A stretch of 64,000 bases of DNA from Deltaproteobacteria bacterium (GTDB lineage Bacteria > Desulfobacterota > Desulfobacteria > Desulfobacterales > Desulfobacteraceae): positions 81,813 to 145,812 of the forward strand of contig JAADHV010000001.1 of the NCBI GenBank assembly GCA_013151635.1. The letters run 5' to 3'. Below are positions 1-9,879 of the stretch, piece after piece (within the stretch, counting starts at the first letter, position 1; every line of letters starts with the position of its first letter). A program made the translations under genes and the position numbers. The notes below the pieces were generated by a model. The model did no database searches and was not told the DNA's origin. It saw only the letters and a list, made by a program, of their open reading frames with translations.

Positions 1-147
1 TAAGGTGGTTGATTTGCCGGCACCATTTCTTCCAAGAAGGATGGTTGCGCCGCCTTTGGCTTTCATATTAAGAGAGATGCCCTGGAGTATGTGATGCTGG
101 CCGATATGTGTATGAACCTTGTCAAGGGACAGGATCGGATCATTCAT
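1..147 (-). CDS. Branched-chain amino-acid ABC transporter ATP-binding protein (LivF-like), truncated by window edge
   Basis: Minus-strand translation MNDPILSLDKVHTHIGQHHILQGISLNMKAKGGATILLGRNGAGKSTTL; Walker A GRNGAGKST; overlaps the next gene start. Confidence 0.8.
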   Translation of the reverse strand, partial: MNDPILSLDKVHTHIGQHHILQGISLNMKAKGGATILLGRNGAGKSTTL

Positions 148-919
148 TTTTCACACCTCCTCCCAGGTAGGCTTCAAGCACTTTTTCATTGTTTGAAACA
201 GCGTCCGGCGTATCATCGCAGATGATACGGCCTTCTTTAAGTACGGCAATGGAATCAGACAAGGCCATGATCATATCAAACTTATGCTCGACCAGTAGAA
301 TGGTCCTGTTTTTCAGGGACTTGATTTCCCGGATGAGCTCAAGAATGGCAGGCACATCCTCAAGGCTCATGCCTGCAGTAGGTTCATCAAGAAGCAGGAC
401 TTCAGGATCAAGGGCCAGGAGGATGGCAATTTCAAGTTTCCGCTGCTCCCCATGGGTGAGAAGATTTGCCCGGGACAAATACTTGTCATGGAGCAGCACC
501 TGTTTGAGAAGTTCATAGGCTTTTTCTTCAAGTTCCGGATAGTCTTTATAATGTTTCCAGAAAACCATGCCGATGTTTTCTTTAGCCTGGAGCGCCAGCC
601 GGACATTTTCCAATACCGTGAGGCTCGGGAAAATATTGGTAAGCTGGAATGACCTGCCGATGCCTAAATTTGTCCGTTTGGCTACCCCCATTTTTGTGAT
701 GTCTTTGCCGTTGAACAGAACCTGTCCTGCTGTCGGCGCATATTGTCCGGAAATAAGGTTGAACAATGTGGTTTTACCGGCCCCGTTGGGGCCGATAATG
801 GATTTAAGGCAGAAGGGTTCAACCTTGAGATTCAGGCTGTTGACAGCAATATGGCCGCCAAAGCATATGGTAAGATCACGGGTTTCTATTACAGGTGCTT
901 GACTCATAAAAGGCTCCAA
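140..919 (-). CDS. Branched-chain amino-acid ABC transporter ATP-binding protein (LivG-like)
   Basis: ORF 259 aa; GPNGAGKTT, LTHGEQRKLEIA signature, LLLDEPTAGM. Confidence 0.9.
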   Translation of the reverse strand: MEPFMSQAPVIETRDLTICFGGHIAVNSLNLKVEPFCLKSIIGPNGAGKTTLFNLISGQYAPTAGQVLFNGKDITKMGVAKRTNLGIGRSFQLTNIFPSLTVLENVRLALQAKENIGMVFWKHYKDYPELEEKAYELLKQVLLHDKYLSRANLLTHGEQRKLEIAILLALDPEVLLLDEPTAGMSLEDVPAILELIREIKSLKNRTILLVEHKFDMIMALSDSIAVLKEGRIICDDTPDAVSNNEKVLEAYLGGGVKNE

Positions 920-2122
920 TTAGTTGCGCGTGTTCCTGATGGGGATGTTCATGTCCTTGTATGAAATCACTTTGGTGACTTCAGGTATTCCCCATGCAAT
1001 ACCTTTACGGGTTGTGATTTTAAAGGCATACATATCCTGGAGAGCCTGGTGGTCTTCCTTCCTGAATACCATTTCCCCCTTGGGAGTTTGAAAATGCATG
1101 CCTTCCATGGTCTGGATCAGAGTTTCGGTGTCTGTTGTTTTAGCTTCTTTTAAAGCTTTGACCACGGCAAGGGCTGCACTCATGCCACCGCAGGTAAAAA
1201 AGTCAGGCGGTGCGTTAAACCGTTTGAAATGCTCTTTGACAAGCCAGTCGTTGATTTTATTGTTTGGACTCTCATAGTAGTAATAGTTACCGCCTTCTGC
1301 ACCCACGAGGGTTTTATAGGTTTTAAGCACGTCAATGATATTTCCGCCCACAGCCAGCTTGATATTGTATCTTTTGTCCAGCTTCATGGCATTGAGTTTT
1401 GCTGTGGGGTTATTTTTTCCAGCCCAGTAGATGGCAAGATATTTTTTGCCTTTAACCTTGCTCATGGCTTTAATGATTCTCTGGGCCGGTGCGGTAAAAT
1501 CAACCGTATTAAGCGGCATGTATTCTTCGTGGACAACCTTTGCGCCCGTGGCTTTCAAGGCTTCTTTGGCCGTGGCCACACCATCCCGGCCAAATGTATA
1601 GTCCTGGGCAATATAAGCCACGTTCACGCCCGGACCCCCAATGGCTGTTGCCCCTGCAATGGCATCCTGAGAAGAGTTCCTGCCGGTCCTGAATATATAC
1701 CTGTTCCAGGCTTTCCCGGTGATGGAGTCAGCCACCGCAGGTTCAACAATAAGGATTTTCTTGAATTCCTTGGCAACCGGAAGACAGGCCATGGCAACTG
1801 CTGAAGACACAGGCCCCACTGCAAGATCCACCTTGTCATCCTGAAAGGCCGCGGTTAAAAGCTGTTTCCCCATATCCGGTTTCATATGGGTGTCTTTGAC
1901 AATGACTTCAATGGGTCTTCCAAGAACCCTGAACGTACCATGGGTCGCATACTCAAGCCCGAGCTTGAACCCTTCAACAGATTGCTTGGCATAGGCTTCA
2001 TATGGACCTGTCAGACAGACAAGCTGGGCTACTTTAATAGGTTGTTCAGCCCTGAGAGGGGATGCCAGGGCAAGGATCATCAGAAACAGGCCTGCCATTT
2101 TTAAAAATTGTTTTTTTCCCAC
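920..2122 (-). CDS. Branched-chain amino-acid-type ABC transporter substrate-binding protein
   Basis: ORF 400 aa with signal peptide; periplasmic binding protein type I pattern (IKVAQLVCLTGPYEAY...VDLAVGPVSSAVA). Confidence 0.85.
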   Translation of the reverse strand: MGKKQFLKMAGLFLMILALASPLRAEQPIKVAQLVCLTGPYEAYAKQSVEGFKLGLEYATHGTFRVLGRPIEVIVKDTHMKPDMGKQLLTAAFQDDKVDLAVGPVSSAVAMACLPVAKEFKKILIVEPAVADSITGKAWNRYIFRTGRNSSQDAIAGATAIGGPGVNVAYIAQDYTFGRDGVATAKEALKATGAKVVHEEYMPLNTVDFTAPAQRIIKAMSKVKGKKYLAIYWAGKNNPTAKLNAMKLDKRYNIKLAVGGNIIDVLKTYKTLVGAEGGNYYYYESPNNKINDWLVKEHFKRFNAPPDFFTCGGMSAALAVVKALKEAKTTDTETLIQTMEGMHFQTPKGEMVFRKEDHQALQDMYAFKITTRKGIAWGIPEVTKVISYKDMNIPIRNTRN

Positions 2123-2258
2123 TTTGTGCCTCCTTTGTTTTAAATGAATATATAAATGTTCTTTTTAATAAAATCATTAATTATTCTAAAATCGTCATCT
2201 ATCAATAACCACCCTGCCGTCTCCCTGATCAATTCTTTCCATTGCCTGTTCCTTATAA

Positions 2259-3644
2259 CTATTTATAAACTAAGGCTGGCAGCCATGTCACAAGCTCCGG
2301 CCAGATTGCAATGATTAAAAGACCTGTAAGCTGTAGAATAATAAAGGGTACCACTCCTTTATAGATATCAATCAATTGGATTTCAGGGGGGCAGACACCC
2401 TTTAGATAAAAGAGCGCAAAGCCTACCGGCGGCGTTAAAAACGATGTCTGCAGGGTAACAGCCATCAGGATCACAAACCAGAGAAGTTCCGGATTCGATA
2501 CCACACCAAACCCGTTGATATTAAATCCCAGGGTTGAAATGACCGGAGCAATCAGGGGCAGGATGATCAGCGTGATTTCAATCCAGTCCAGGAAAAATCC
2601 AAGCAAGAAGACACAACCAAGGACTATGGCTAAAATCCCGTGAGGCCCGAAGGGTATCCCGGTCAGGATCCTTTCAATGAATTCATCCCCTCCAAGGCAT
2701 CTTAAAACCAGTGCAAATGTTGTTGCACCAAGAAAAATTGCAAATATATAGGCAGTGGTGTTGAAACAGCCTTCCATCACATCAACGATAACCGATAAAT
2801 TCAGTTTTTTATTATACCAGGCCAGTATGGTGGCACCAAGCGCTCCAACCCCGCTTGCTTCTGTAGGTGTCGTAATGCCGGCAAAAATTGAGCCCAGAAC
2901 TGCTATGATAAGAATCACCGTGGGCAGTATGGTCTTAAGGACATCAAATAGCATTCGCCATTCAATTGGCCGCCTGTTCTGGGGAATTGGCGCGGTATCC
3001 GGTTTCAGAAAACTGGAAATAAGAATATACATGATATATAAAAATCCCAGCAGCACTCCGGGGATCACGGCACCCATAAAAAGATCCCCTACTGAAAGTC
3101 CCAACTGATCTGCCATGATGACCAGCATGATGCTCGGCGGGATAAGTATTCCCAGTGTTCCGGCGCTGGCAATGGTTCCAAGGGCCAGTGTTTTTGAGTA
3201 TCCCTGTTTCATCATGGCAGGAAGAGATAACAGGCCGAGCAGGACCACGGAGGCCCCGATAATTCCGGTGGATGCGGCAAGAACAATCCCTATGAGGGTT
3301 ACGGTCACGGCAAGCCCGCCATGAATTTTCCCGAAAAGCTCCTGTATTGATTCCATCATCCTTTCGGCAACACCGGATTTGTCAAGCATCAGGCCCATGA
3401 AAATAAACATGGGCAGGGCCACCAGAACCCAGTTGTCCATGTATTTGAAAATCCGGTTCACTGACATGCCAAGGGTCATATAGTCAAGTCCTGTCATTGT
3501 CCCGAACCATGTGTCAGTTATGGTGGCGATAAGGGTAAAAAGGACTGCAACACCACCCATAACCCATGCAACAGGAAAGCCTGTAAACAAAAGGCCTATA
3601 AAAGTCAAAAACATTGCTATGACAAAATAATCACCTGTTTCCAT
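2259..3644 (-). CDS. TRAP transporter large permease (DctM-like)
   Basis: ORF 461 aa, multi-TM, GILIPPSIMLVIMADQLGLSVGDLFMGAVIPG. Confidence 0.93.
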   Translation of the reverse strand: METGDYFVIAMFLTFIGLLFTGFPVAWVMGGVAVLFTLIATITDTWFGTMTGLDYMTLGMSVNRIFKYMDNWVLVALPMFIFMGLMLDKSGVAERMMESIQELFGKIHGGLAVTVTLIGIVLAASTGIIGASVVLLGLLSLPAMMKQGYSKTLALGTIASAGTLGILIPPSIMLVIMADQLGLSVGDLFMGAVIPGVLLGFLYIMYILISSFLKPDTAPIPQNRRPIEWRMLFDVLKTILPTVILIIAVLGSIFAGITTPTEASGVGALGATILAWYNKKLNLSVIVDVMEGCFNTTAYIFAIFLGATTFALVLRCLGGDEFIERILTGIPFGPHGILAIVLGCVFLLGFFLDWIEITLIILPLIAPVISTLGFNINGFGVVSNPELLWFVILMAVTLQTSFLTPPVGFALFYLKGVCPPEIQLIDIYKGVVPFIILQLTGLLIIAIWPELVTWLPALVYK

Positions 3645-4170
3645 CTGGTATTCCTTCCCGCATGAAGTTGAAAATTCGAACCGCCCGTGAAATCGCAGCG
3701 AGAATCAACAAGGCAAAACTGATAGGGATAACCCCTTTTATCATCCATCTGAACGGGAGCCCTAAAGGTGCGTCAGAACTTTCGTTAACCCGGAAGGATT
3801 CATGCACAAAATCCAGGCTCTGGTGAAATATAACAAATGCAAATGGCAATAAAAGGAAGACAATTCCAAATAATTCCCATCTGTTTTTCCATTTCCGGGA
3901 CATGCGTGCCTGGATGATATCTACCCTGATATGGGAATCCGTAACCATTGCATAGGAAGCACCGATCATAATTCCAAGGCCGTAAAGATGCCATTGCAGT
4001 TCCTCGAAAATCACCATGCCGTGGCTGAACCCATACCTTAATACGACCTGAAGAATAATGACCAGTACCAGTATGCCGTTGCCCCACATGACAATATGCC
4101 CGATACCTTTGATAAAATTATCTGCTGCATCACATAATCTGATCGATAATTTCTGGATTTTTTGTGCCAT
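3631..4170 (-). CDS. TRAP transporter small permease (DctQ-like)
   Basis: ORF 179 aa, 4 TM pattern, overlaps DctM-like gene. Confidence 0.85.
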   Translation of the reverse strand: MAQKIQKLSIRLCDAADNFIKGIGHIVMWGNGILVLVIILQVVLRYGFSHGMVIFEELQWHLYGLGIMIGASYAMVTDSHIRVDIIQARMSRKWKNRWELFGIVFLLLPFAFVIFHQSLDFVHESFRVNESSDAPLGLPFRWMIKGVIPISFALLILAAISRAVRIFNFMREGIPDGNR

Positions 4171-4283
4171 AAAAACACCTGTAAAAATTAGATATGCAAA
4201 AATTCATTAAAACTGTGCAGGAAAATTGATTTTTCCTGTACACCCATTCAATCATGGTTGTCTGCATATGAATCCGCCGGGGT

Positions 4284-5360
4284 CTATTTATCAAGTCCCC
4301 TGGGCAGGAAAGCATAATTAACCCATGTTGCATAGTCCTTTCTGAAGGCACTTAAGTCTGTCCATGCTTCCTTGAACATCGGGCTGGTTGCCGATAATTC
4401 ATCAGCAACTTCAAACCAGGTCTTTTTAAATGCCGCCAGGATTTCTTTTGAGAAATACTTGTTCTGGACTCCGTGCTTTTTCACATTGTCCTCCATTACT
4501 TTTGCCTGGAGTGATTCTGTATATGCATAAGCATCAATTGTTGCAGCCTTGCAAATGATTTCCATAAGCATTTGCTGGCTTTTGCTCATGCTGTTCCAGG
4601 TGTTTTTGTTGATAAGGAGTTCAAACAGGGTAGCCTGCTGATGCCATCCCGGGAAATAGTTCAGTTTTGCGATTTTGTAGAACCCAAGCTTTGTATCAAT
4701 TGCCGGCATGGAAAATTCTGTTGCGTCAATGGCATTTTTTTCAAGGGCCGGGAAAATTTCACCGCCGGGCAGTAAGCTGACTGAGGCGCCTAATTTCTGC
4801 AGGACCTTGCCGCCAAAGCCGTAATACCTTATTTTCAGTCCTTTGATGTCATCAACCGAATTAATCTCTTTTTTAAACCACCCGCCGGTTTCAGGAGAAA
4901 TAATGCCGCATGGGATCACATGAACATTAAAACCCCCATTATCATACATCTTCTGGTATAATTTCAGACCGTTTCCATAATACATCCATGCCAGAAATTC
5001 GCCGATTTCAGGTCCGAACGGGATAGTTGAAAAGATGGATGCTCCAGGCAGTTTGCCTTCCCAGTACCCTGAGATAGCGTATCCGGCATTGACTTTTCCT
5101 GTTGATACCGCATCAAGGATTTCAAAGGGGGCCACTAGTTTTCCCGGCTCATAAATTTTCATTTTCAGACTTCCTTTGCTGGCAATACCAATCCTTTGGG
5201 CCACCCAGGTCGTTGTTGAACCAAGACCCGGCAATGCAGCGGCAAATGTTGTGGGAACCTTTAATAGAATAGGTTTCTCCGCTGCCAGCAGCGGGTTTGG
5301 TGAAAATAACAATACAATAAAAACAAATACCGATAAAATTGTAATAGTTCTTCTTTCCAT
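4284..5360 (-). CDS. TRAP transporter substrate-binding protein (DctP-like)
   Basis: ORF 358 aa, signal peptide, DctP-type sequence (LKIRYYGFGGKVLQKLGASVSLLPGGEIFPALEKNAIDATEF). Confidence 0.9.
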   Translation of the reverse strand: MERRTITILSVFVFIVLLFSPNPLLAAEKPILLKVPTTFAAALPGLGSTTTWVAQRIGIASKGSLKMKIYEPGKLVAPFEILDAVSTGKVNAGYAISGYWEGKLPGASIFSTIPFGPEIGEFLAWMYYGNGLKLYQKMYDNGGFNVHVIPCGIISPETGGWFKKEINSVDDIKGLKIRYYGFGGKVLQKLGASVSLLPGGEIFPALEKNAIDATEFSMPAIDTKLGFYKIAKLNYFPGWHQQATLFELLINKNTWNSMSKSQQMLMEIICKAATIDAYAYTESLQAKVMEDNVKKHGVQNKYFSKEILAAFKKTWFEVADELSATSPMFKEAWTDLSAFRKDYATWVNYAFLPRGLDK

Positions 5361-5480
5361 TTTACTCTCCTTTGTTAATTAATTGTATACGTAGAATACG
5401 ATACGGGTTATGGGTTTTTGGTATTTTAAAAATCTTACTTCAACATAAAGCCTCCCCAATTATGCTGCCGGACTTCAGGT

Positions 5481-6320
5481 TTAGTAGGTGAGCACAGATC
5501 CACCATCAAACAAGAGATCTCCGCCGACAAGGTACCTGGCATGTTGTGAAAAGCCGAAAATGATCAAGTTTGCCACCTCCATGGGGGTCATCATTTCCTT
5601 GATACGGGATTTCCCCATCATGACGTTTTTAATCACGTCTTCTTTGCTTATGGCCCTTTGTTCAGCCTGGGCCTCTATCTGTCTGTCGGCAAGCGGTGTT
5701 TTTACAAATCCTGTGCTAACGGTAAATGATCTGATTTTTCCATTTCCCTCGGCTGAAATCGACTGGGTCAATGCTCTTAGTCCAAACTTAGTAATATTAT
5801 AAACCGGCTTGTTCATAGTACAGATATGCCCGTGAATCGAGGACATGTTGGCAATAACCCCATTCTGGTCCGAACTTTTTCTCATATGTGGGATGACAAG
5901 CTTTGATAATAAAAATGGTGCCCTGAGCATCAGTTTCTGCATGAGATCATATTTTTCCATTGGAAAATCTTCAATCGAGTTAACATGTTGAATCCCGGCG
6001 ATATTGGCCAGGTATTTAATCTGTCCGAGCTTTGAAGCTTCTTTAACCGAGTTTTGAACATCTGTATCATTACAGAGATCGGTTTTAATAAAAACCATCT
6101 GCCCTCCCTGGTCCCTGGCGATTTTCTGGGTGGTTTTGCCTTCCTTTTGATTAATATCAAGCCCGACGGTCATGAGCTGGTTTTTAGCGGCTGCAATTGC
6201 AGTAGCCCTGCCTATCCCGGTTCCTGCACCTGTTACAATACAGACATTGGCCGGGTTAAAATTTTTATTTTTAATAATTAATGTTTTTTTAGAATTGATT
6301 TCAGGTTCTCTAATCAACAT
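5481..6320 (-). CDS. Short-chain dehydrogenase/reductase (3-hydroxybutyrate dehydrogenase-like)
   Basis: TGAGTGIGRA, NIAGIQHV, YNITKFG motifs; start at 6320 preferred because of an upstream AGGAGG (track ORF starts at 6356). Confidence 0.85.
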   Translation of the reverse strand: MLIREPEINSKKTLIIKNKNFNPANVCIVTGAGTGIGRATAIAAAKNQLMTVGLDINQKEGKTTQKIARDQGGQMVFIKTDLCNDTDVQNSVKEASKLGQIKYLANIAGIQHVNSIEDFPMEKYDLMQKLMLRAPFLLSKLVIPHMRKSSDQNGVIANMSSIHGHICTMNKPVYNITKFGLRALTQSISAEGNGKIRSFTVSTGFVKTPLADRQIEAQAEQRAISKEDVIKNVMMGKSRIKEMMTPMEVANLIIFGFSQHARYLVGGDLLFDGGSVLTY

Positions 6321-6421
6321 ATTCCTCCTTTCCAATATCCCTCCGGTATCTCTCAAGGAAGGTTTTTAATTCATAAAATTTTGATCCGATCATCCATATT
6401 TGATCTTAATAATTTTTTTTG

Positions 6422-6437
6422 AGCAAGTTTCAGGCCA
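6422..6437 (-). promoter_or_regulatory. Sigma-54 (-24/-12) promoter candidate
   Basis: Minus-strand TGGCCTGAAACTTGCT: GG-N10-GC spacing, close to TGGCACG-N4-TTGCW; about 100 bp upstream of the SDR start. Confidence 0.65.
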
Positions 6438-6658
6438 GACCGAAATGATGTAAGATATAAAAGCCCAATATTACTGTGGTTGTATGCTTTAAAAGTTTTA
6501 TGAATAATTGTCCTATCTGATTTTCAACTTAAAAGATGTTGCTCAGAGTATACATGTAGTTTTTTTGATACAGTTTATGGATTGAAGCACCACAAGGTTT
6601 GTTCCGGCTATATTTTAGATTTATCCACAATTTGGTTTAATTTTACGGATAAACCTGA

Positions 6659-6910
6659 CAATTCAAAAAAAACATTCAACGGTTGGATGAATTTCTGAGT
6701 CCATTTGAAATTCTTTCATATGATGACAATGCCTCAAGATATTACGGAAGAATTCGTTCCCAGCTTGAAAAGAAAGGGCAGATTATAGGTCTGTTAGACA
6801 TGTTAATAGCAGCTCATGCATTGAGTAAAAAATTAATACTAATTTCAAATAATGTTAAAGAATTCAACAGAATAAAATCATTGCGGGTTGAAAACTGGGT
6901 GGAAAAATAA
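6659..6910 (+). pseudogene. PIN-domain toxin (VapC-like) 3' remnant
   Basis: Translation KNIQRLDEFLSPFEILSYDDNASRYYGRIRSQLEKKGQIIGLLDMLIAAHALSKKLILISNNVKEFNRIKSLRVENW matches the C-terminal half of VapC; in-frame TGA immediately upstream; N-terminal half absent. Confidence 0.75.
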
Positions 6911-7082
6911 AAAAATAAATAGTCTTAAAACCTGCTACAAACACAAGTATGCTGTTTAGAAGGGGAAGGCTCAATTAGTATCAATTTTTTCCAGTGGACC
7001 GCAAAAAGCCGCGGCCACTGAAGAGCACGAACCCCGCGGTCAGAACAAAAGTTAGGCGCAATTGGAAGGTGTCTAAAACTAA

Positions 7083-7706
7083 AAAAACAAGAAGAACTCC
7101 GTTCAATTTGGTAAAGCAAATGAAATCGTTCAGGAAATAGCAAACAATCCAGAGCTTTTCAAAGCGGTTTTTAGTGGGCTCTATGACAATGAATCTGTTG
7201 TAAGAATGAGATCAGCGGATGTAGTAGAAAAGATAACTAAAGACAGGCCGGAACTATTATCGGGTTATTCCTCAAAAGTTATTTCCGTATTGGAGTCTGC
7301 TGAACAGCAGGAAGTTTGCTGGCATATGGCTCAAATCTCGCCACGCCTTGATTTAACCAAAATAGAAGAGAGGCGACTTACTGAATTATTAATGAAACTT
7401 CTGTCTCATAAAAGCAAAATCGTGAGGGTTTCCGCAATGGATGCCTTGACAAGTTTTGCAGAAAGAAATGAATCAATCTTGAAAGAAGTCATTGCTCATG
7501 AAAATACACCTAATAAAATTTCCCATGACTTTAATCAGAAAAAATACCTGATGACGGAATTCCTTAATCGGGACCCGGAGCGTCCTGCTTTATGTGACCT
7601 CTACAGACTAAAAACTTCAATTCTGCTTCCAGCAGGTCAGCTAAGCAACCTTCAGACCATTATGGAAGTTATCAGGATTTTATCAGGCGTAACTCATCGG
7701 TATTAA
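7083..7706 (+). pseudogene. HEAT-repeat-like protein remnant
   Basis: Reading frame continues upstream of the track ATG (7206) as SVQFGKANEIVQEIANNPELFKAVFSGLYDNESVVRMRSADV with no ATG before an in-frame TAA; C-terminal ~70 aa look unrelated to the repeat. Confidence 0.5.
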
Positions 7707-7834
7707 AAATATTTTATATTTTTCTCGACTTTTATTTTTTAAAGTTTTATATATGGAAGAACTGTAGCAAAATTTATACATGTAGTCACTTTAATACGTA
7801 GAATCAGCAATGCAGTTCATAAAAGGAAATTAAT

Positions 7835-9241
7835 ATGGCAGAAAATAAAAATGAGAGTTCCATACATGAATTACATAAAGAAAATGAACTTTATGGACTG
7901 GTGTTTGATAATATCAATGCTGGGGTTATCATCATAGATGCAGACGGTTATATCACCCATTTTAATAAACCCTACGGGCGGTTTCTAAATCTTGATCCGG
8001 ATGCCCAGATCGGCAGGCATTGTACCAAAGTTATTGAAAATACCAGAATGCATATTGTTGCAAGGACCGGAAAGGCGGAAATCAATAAATCACAGCGCAT
8101 CAACGGCCATGATATGGTTGTTCAGCGAATTCCCATTAAGAAAGACGGCAGAGTAATTGCGGTCTACGGCCAGGTCATGTTCCGGAATGTTGAAGAAGTA
8201 AAGGAGCTTGCGGCAAAACTGTCCATGCTTGAATCAAAAGTTCAGCTGTTTGAAAAGGAACTCTTTGACCTTAGGTCGACAAAATATACATTCAACTGCA
8301 TCATCGGGAAGAGTGATGAGATAAAATACCTGAAAGACGAAGCCCGGAATGCAGCATTAAACGATTCAACCGTTTTGATCACAGGGGAGAGCGGGACCGG
8401 CAAGGAGCTTTTCTCCCAGGCAATTCACAATGCGAGCAAAAGAAGACACCACCCGCTTGTACGGATTAACTGCGCGGCAATACCAAAGGATCTTTTGGAG
8501 TCGGAATTGTTCGGGTATGAGGAAGGTGCCTTTACAGGGGCTAAAGTCAAGGGGAAACCCGGCAAATTTGAGCTTGCCAACAATGGCACCATATTCCTTG
8601 ATGAAATCGGCGATCTTCCCCTTGATATGCAGCCCAAGCTGCTTCGGGTCCTTGAAGAGAAGGAATTTGAAAGAATAGGCGGCACTAAAATCATCAGATC
8701 TGATTTCAGGGTGATTTGTGCCACAAATCAAAATCTTGAAGAGTTGATGGAAAAACTAAAATTCAGAAAAGACCTTTTTTATCGCCTGAATGTCATCCCT
8801 ATCTATATACCGCCTTTAAGAGAACGACAAAAGGATATCATACCCCTTGCCAGGCATATGTTAAAAAAAATGACCCTGGCAGCTAATCATCCACAAATGG
8901 ATATAGAGAAAAATGCGGCAAAGGAATTAAAAAATTATGACTGGCCCGGTAATGCCCGTGAATTGTCAAATGTTCTGGAACGTGCCATGTATTCATCCAG
9001 CAACAACACAATTTACAAGGGTGACCTGCCTTTCAATCTGGATTACAGCTCCCACACCCCGGGAAACAAGACAAGCCCCACACTAAAAAACGCACAGAGC
9101 CAGGCCCAGGTAAAAGCCATTTATCAGGCCCTTGCCAAGACAAATTACATCAAGGCCAGGGCCGCAAAACTGCTTGGGATTCACCGGACACTTCTGTATA
9201 AAAAGATGAAAGAATACAATATCGGACTTAAGCCTGAATAA
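7835..9241 (+). CDS. PAS domain sigma-54-dependent Fis-family transcriptional activator
   Basis: GESGTGKE, ELFGYEEGAFTGA, C-terminal Fis-type HTH (KARAAKLLGIHRTLLYKKMKEY). Confidence 0.95.
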   Translation: MAENKNESSIHELHKENELYGLVFDNINAGVIIIDADGYITHFNKPYGRFLNLDPDAQIGRHCTKVIENTRMHIVARTGKAEINKSQRINGHDMVVQRIPIKKDGRVIAVYGQVMFRNVEEVKELAAKLSMLESKVQLFEKELFDLRSTKYTFNCIIGKSDEIKYLKDEARNAALNDSTVLITGESGTGKELFSQAIHNASKRRHHPLVRINCAAIPKDLLESELFGYEEGAFTGAKVKGKPGKFELANNGTIFLDEIGDLPLDMQPKLLRVLEEKEFERIGGTKIIRSDFRVICATNQNLEELMEKLKFRKDLFYRLNVIPIYIPPLRERQKDIIPLARHMLKKMTLAANHPQMDIEKNAAKELKNYDWPGNARELSNVLERAMYSSSNNTIYKGDLPFNLDYSSHTPGNKTSPTLKNAQSQAQVKAIYQALAKTNYIKARAAKLLGIHRTLLYKKMKEYNIGLKPE

Positions 9242-9431
9242 CCGGCATGACCGGAGCAGAATGGTTTCTGGCGGCAGAATATTCTGCAATTTTCTAACCG
9301 GACATCACTGATTTTCCTATCGTTTTTAATTATTAACAGTTTAATATTGAAAATATTTGTAAAACCATATAACCTGGCTATATAATAGATAAAAAGAAGC
9401 TATTGAAAAATACATTAAGAAGGGGCTTTAA

Positions 9432-9647
9432 GTGGATGCAGTTAAAGCTTGTATTAAGGGGTGGGAAAAAAGGGGTGTTTATGATGACCCTAAGTTAACC
9501 CAGATTGTAGAGACCTATGAGGACTTAGGCTTTTTGGTCAGACTTGGGCCATTTCAACCGGAAATTAAAGCAGGATGTATAAAATGTTTTAAAAAGAATC
9601 CTGATAAATATAAGGTGGTTTACACAAAAAAAAATGACTCGGAATAA
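9432..9647 (+). CDS. Small hypothetical protein (71 aa, GTG start)
   Basis: ORF only. Confidence 0.4.
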   Translation: MDAVKACIKGWEKRGVYDDPKLTQIVETYEDLGFLVRLGPFQPEIKAGCIKCFKKNPDKYKVVYTKKNDSE

Positions 9648-9691
9648 AAAAATCGGTATTAAACATTTTTTTTGTAAAAATAGGATGTTAT

Positions 9692-9877
9692 ATGGCAGAT
9701 AAAGATAAAAGACAAAAAAGCAGTGAAAAGCAATCCATGCCCCGGACCAAGGTCAAGTTTGAAGTCTATGGAGAAGAGATGATTGAAAAAGAAGTAAAAT
9801 CCAGTGGTAACAGCGGTAGAATTTATCTTCCGCCCAACTGGGTCGGCCACACTGTAAAGATCATAAAAGTAGAATAA
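9692..9877 (+). CDS. DUF2080 (transposon-associated) family small protein
   Basis: KVKFEVYGEEMIEKEVKSSGNSGRIYLPPNWVGHTVKIIKVE resembles the DUF2080 pattern. Confidence 0.65.
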   Translation: MADKDKRQKSSEKQSMPRTKVKFEVYGEEMIEKEVKSSGNSGRIYLPPNWVGHTVKIIKVE

Positions 9878-9879
9878 CA

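Noticed and set aside
1229-1804. 191 aa plus-strand ORF inside the substrate-binding protein gene
   Set aside because: Antisense shadow of a well-supported gene with no domain signal
7754-7769. TGGAAGAACTGTAGCA as a sigma-54 promoter for the activator gene
   Set aside because: GG-N10-GC spacing is present but the rest of the -24 and -12 elements match poorly
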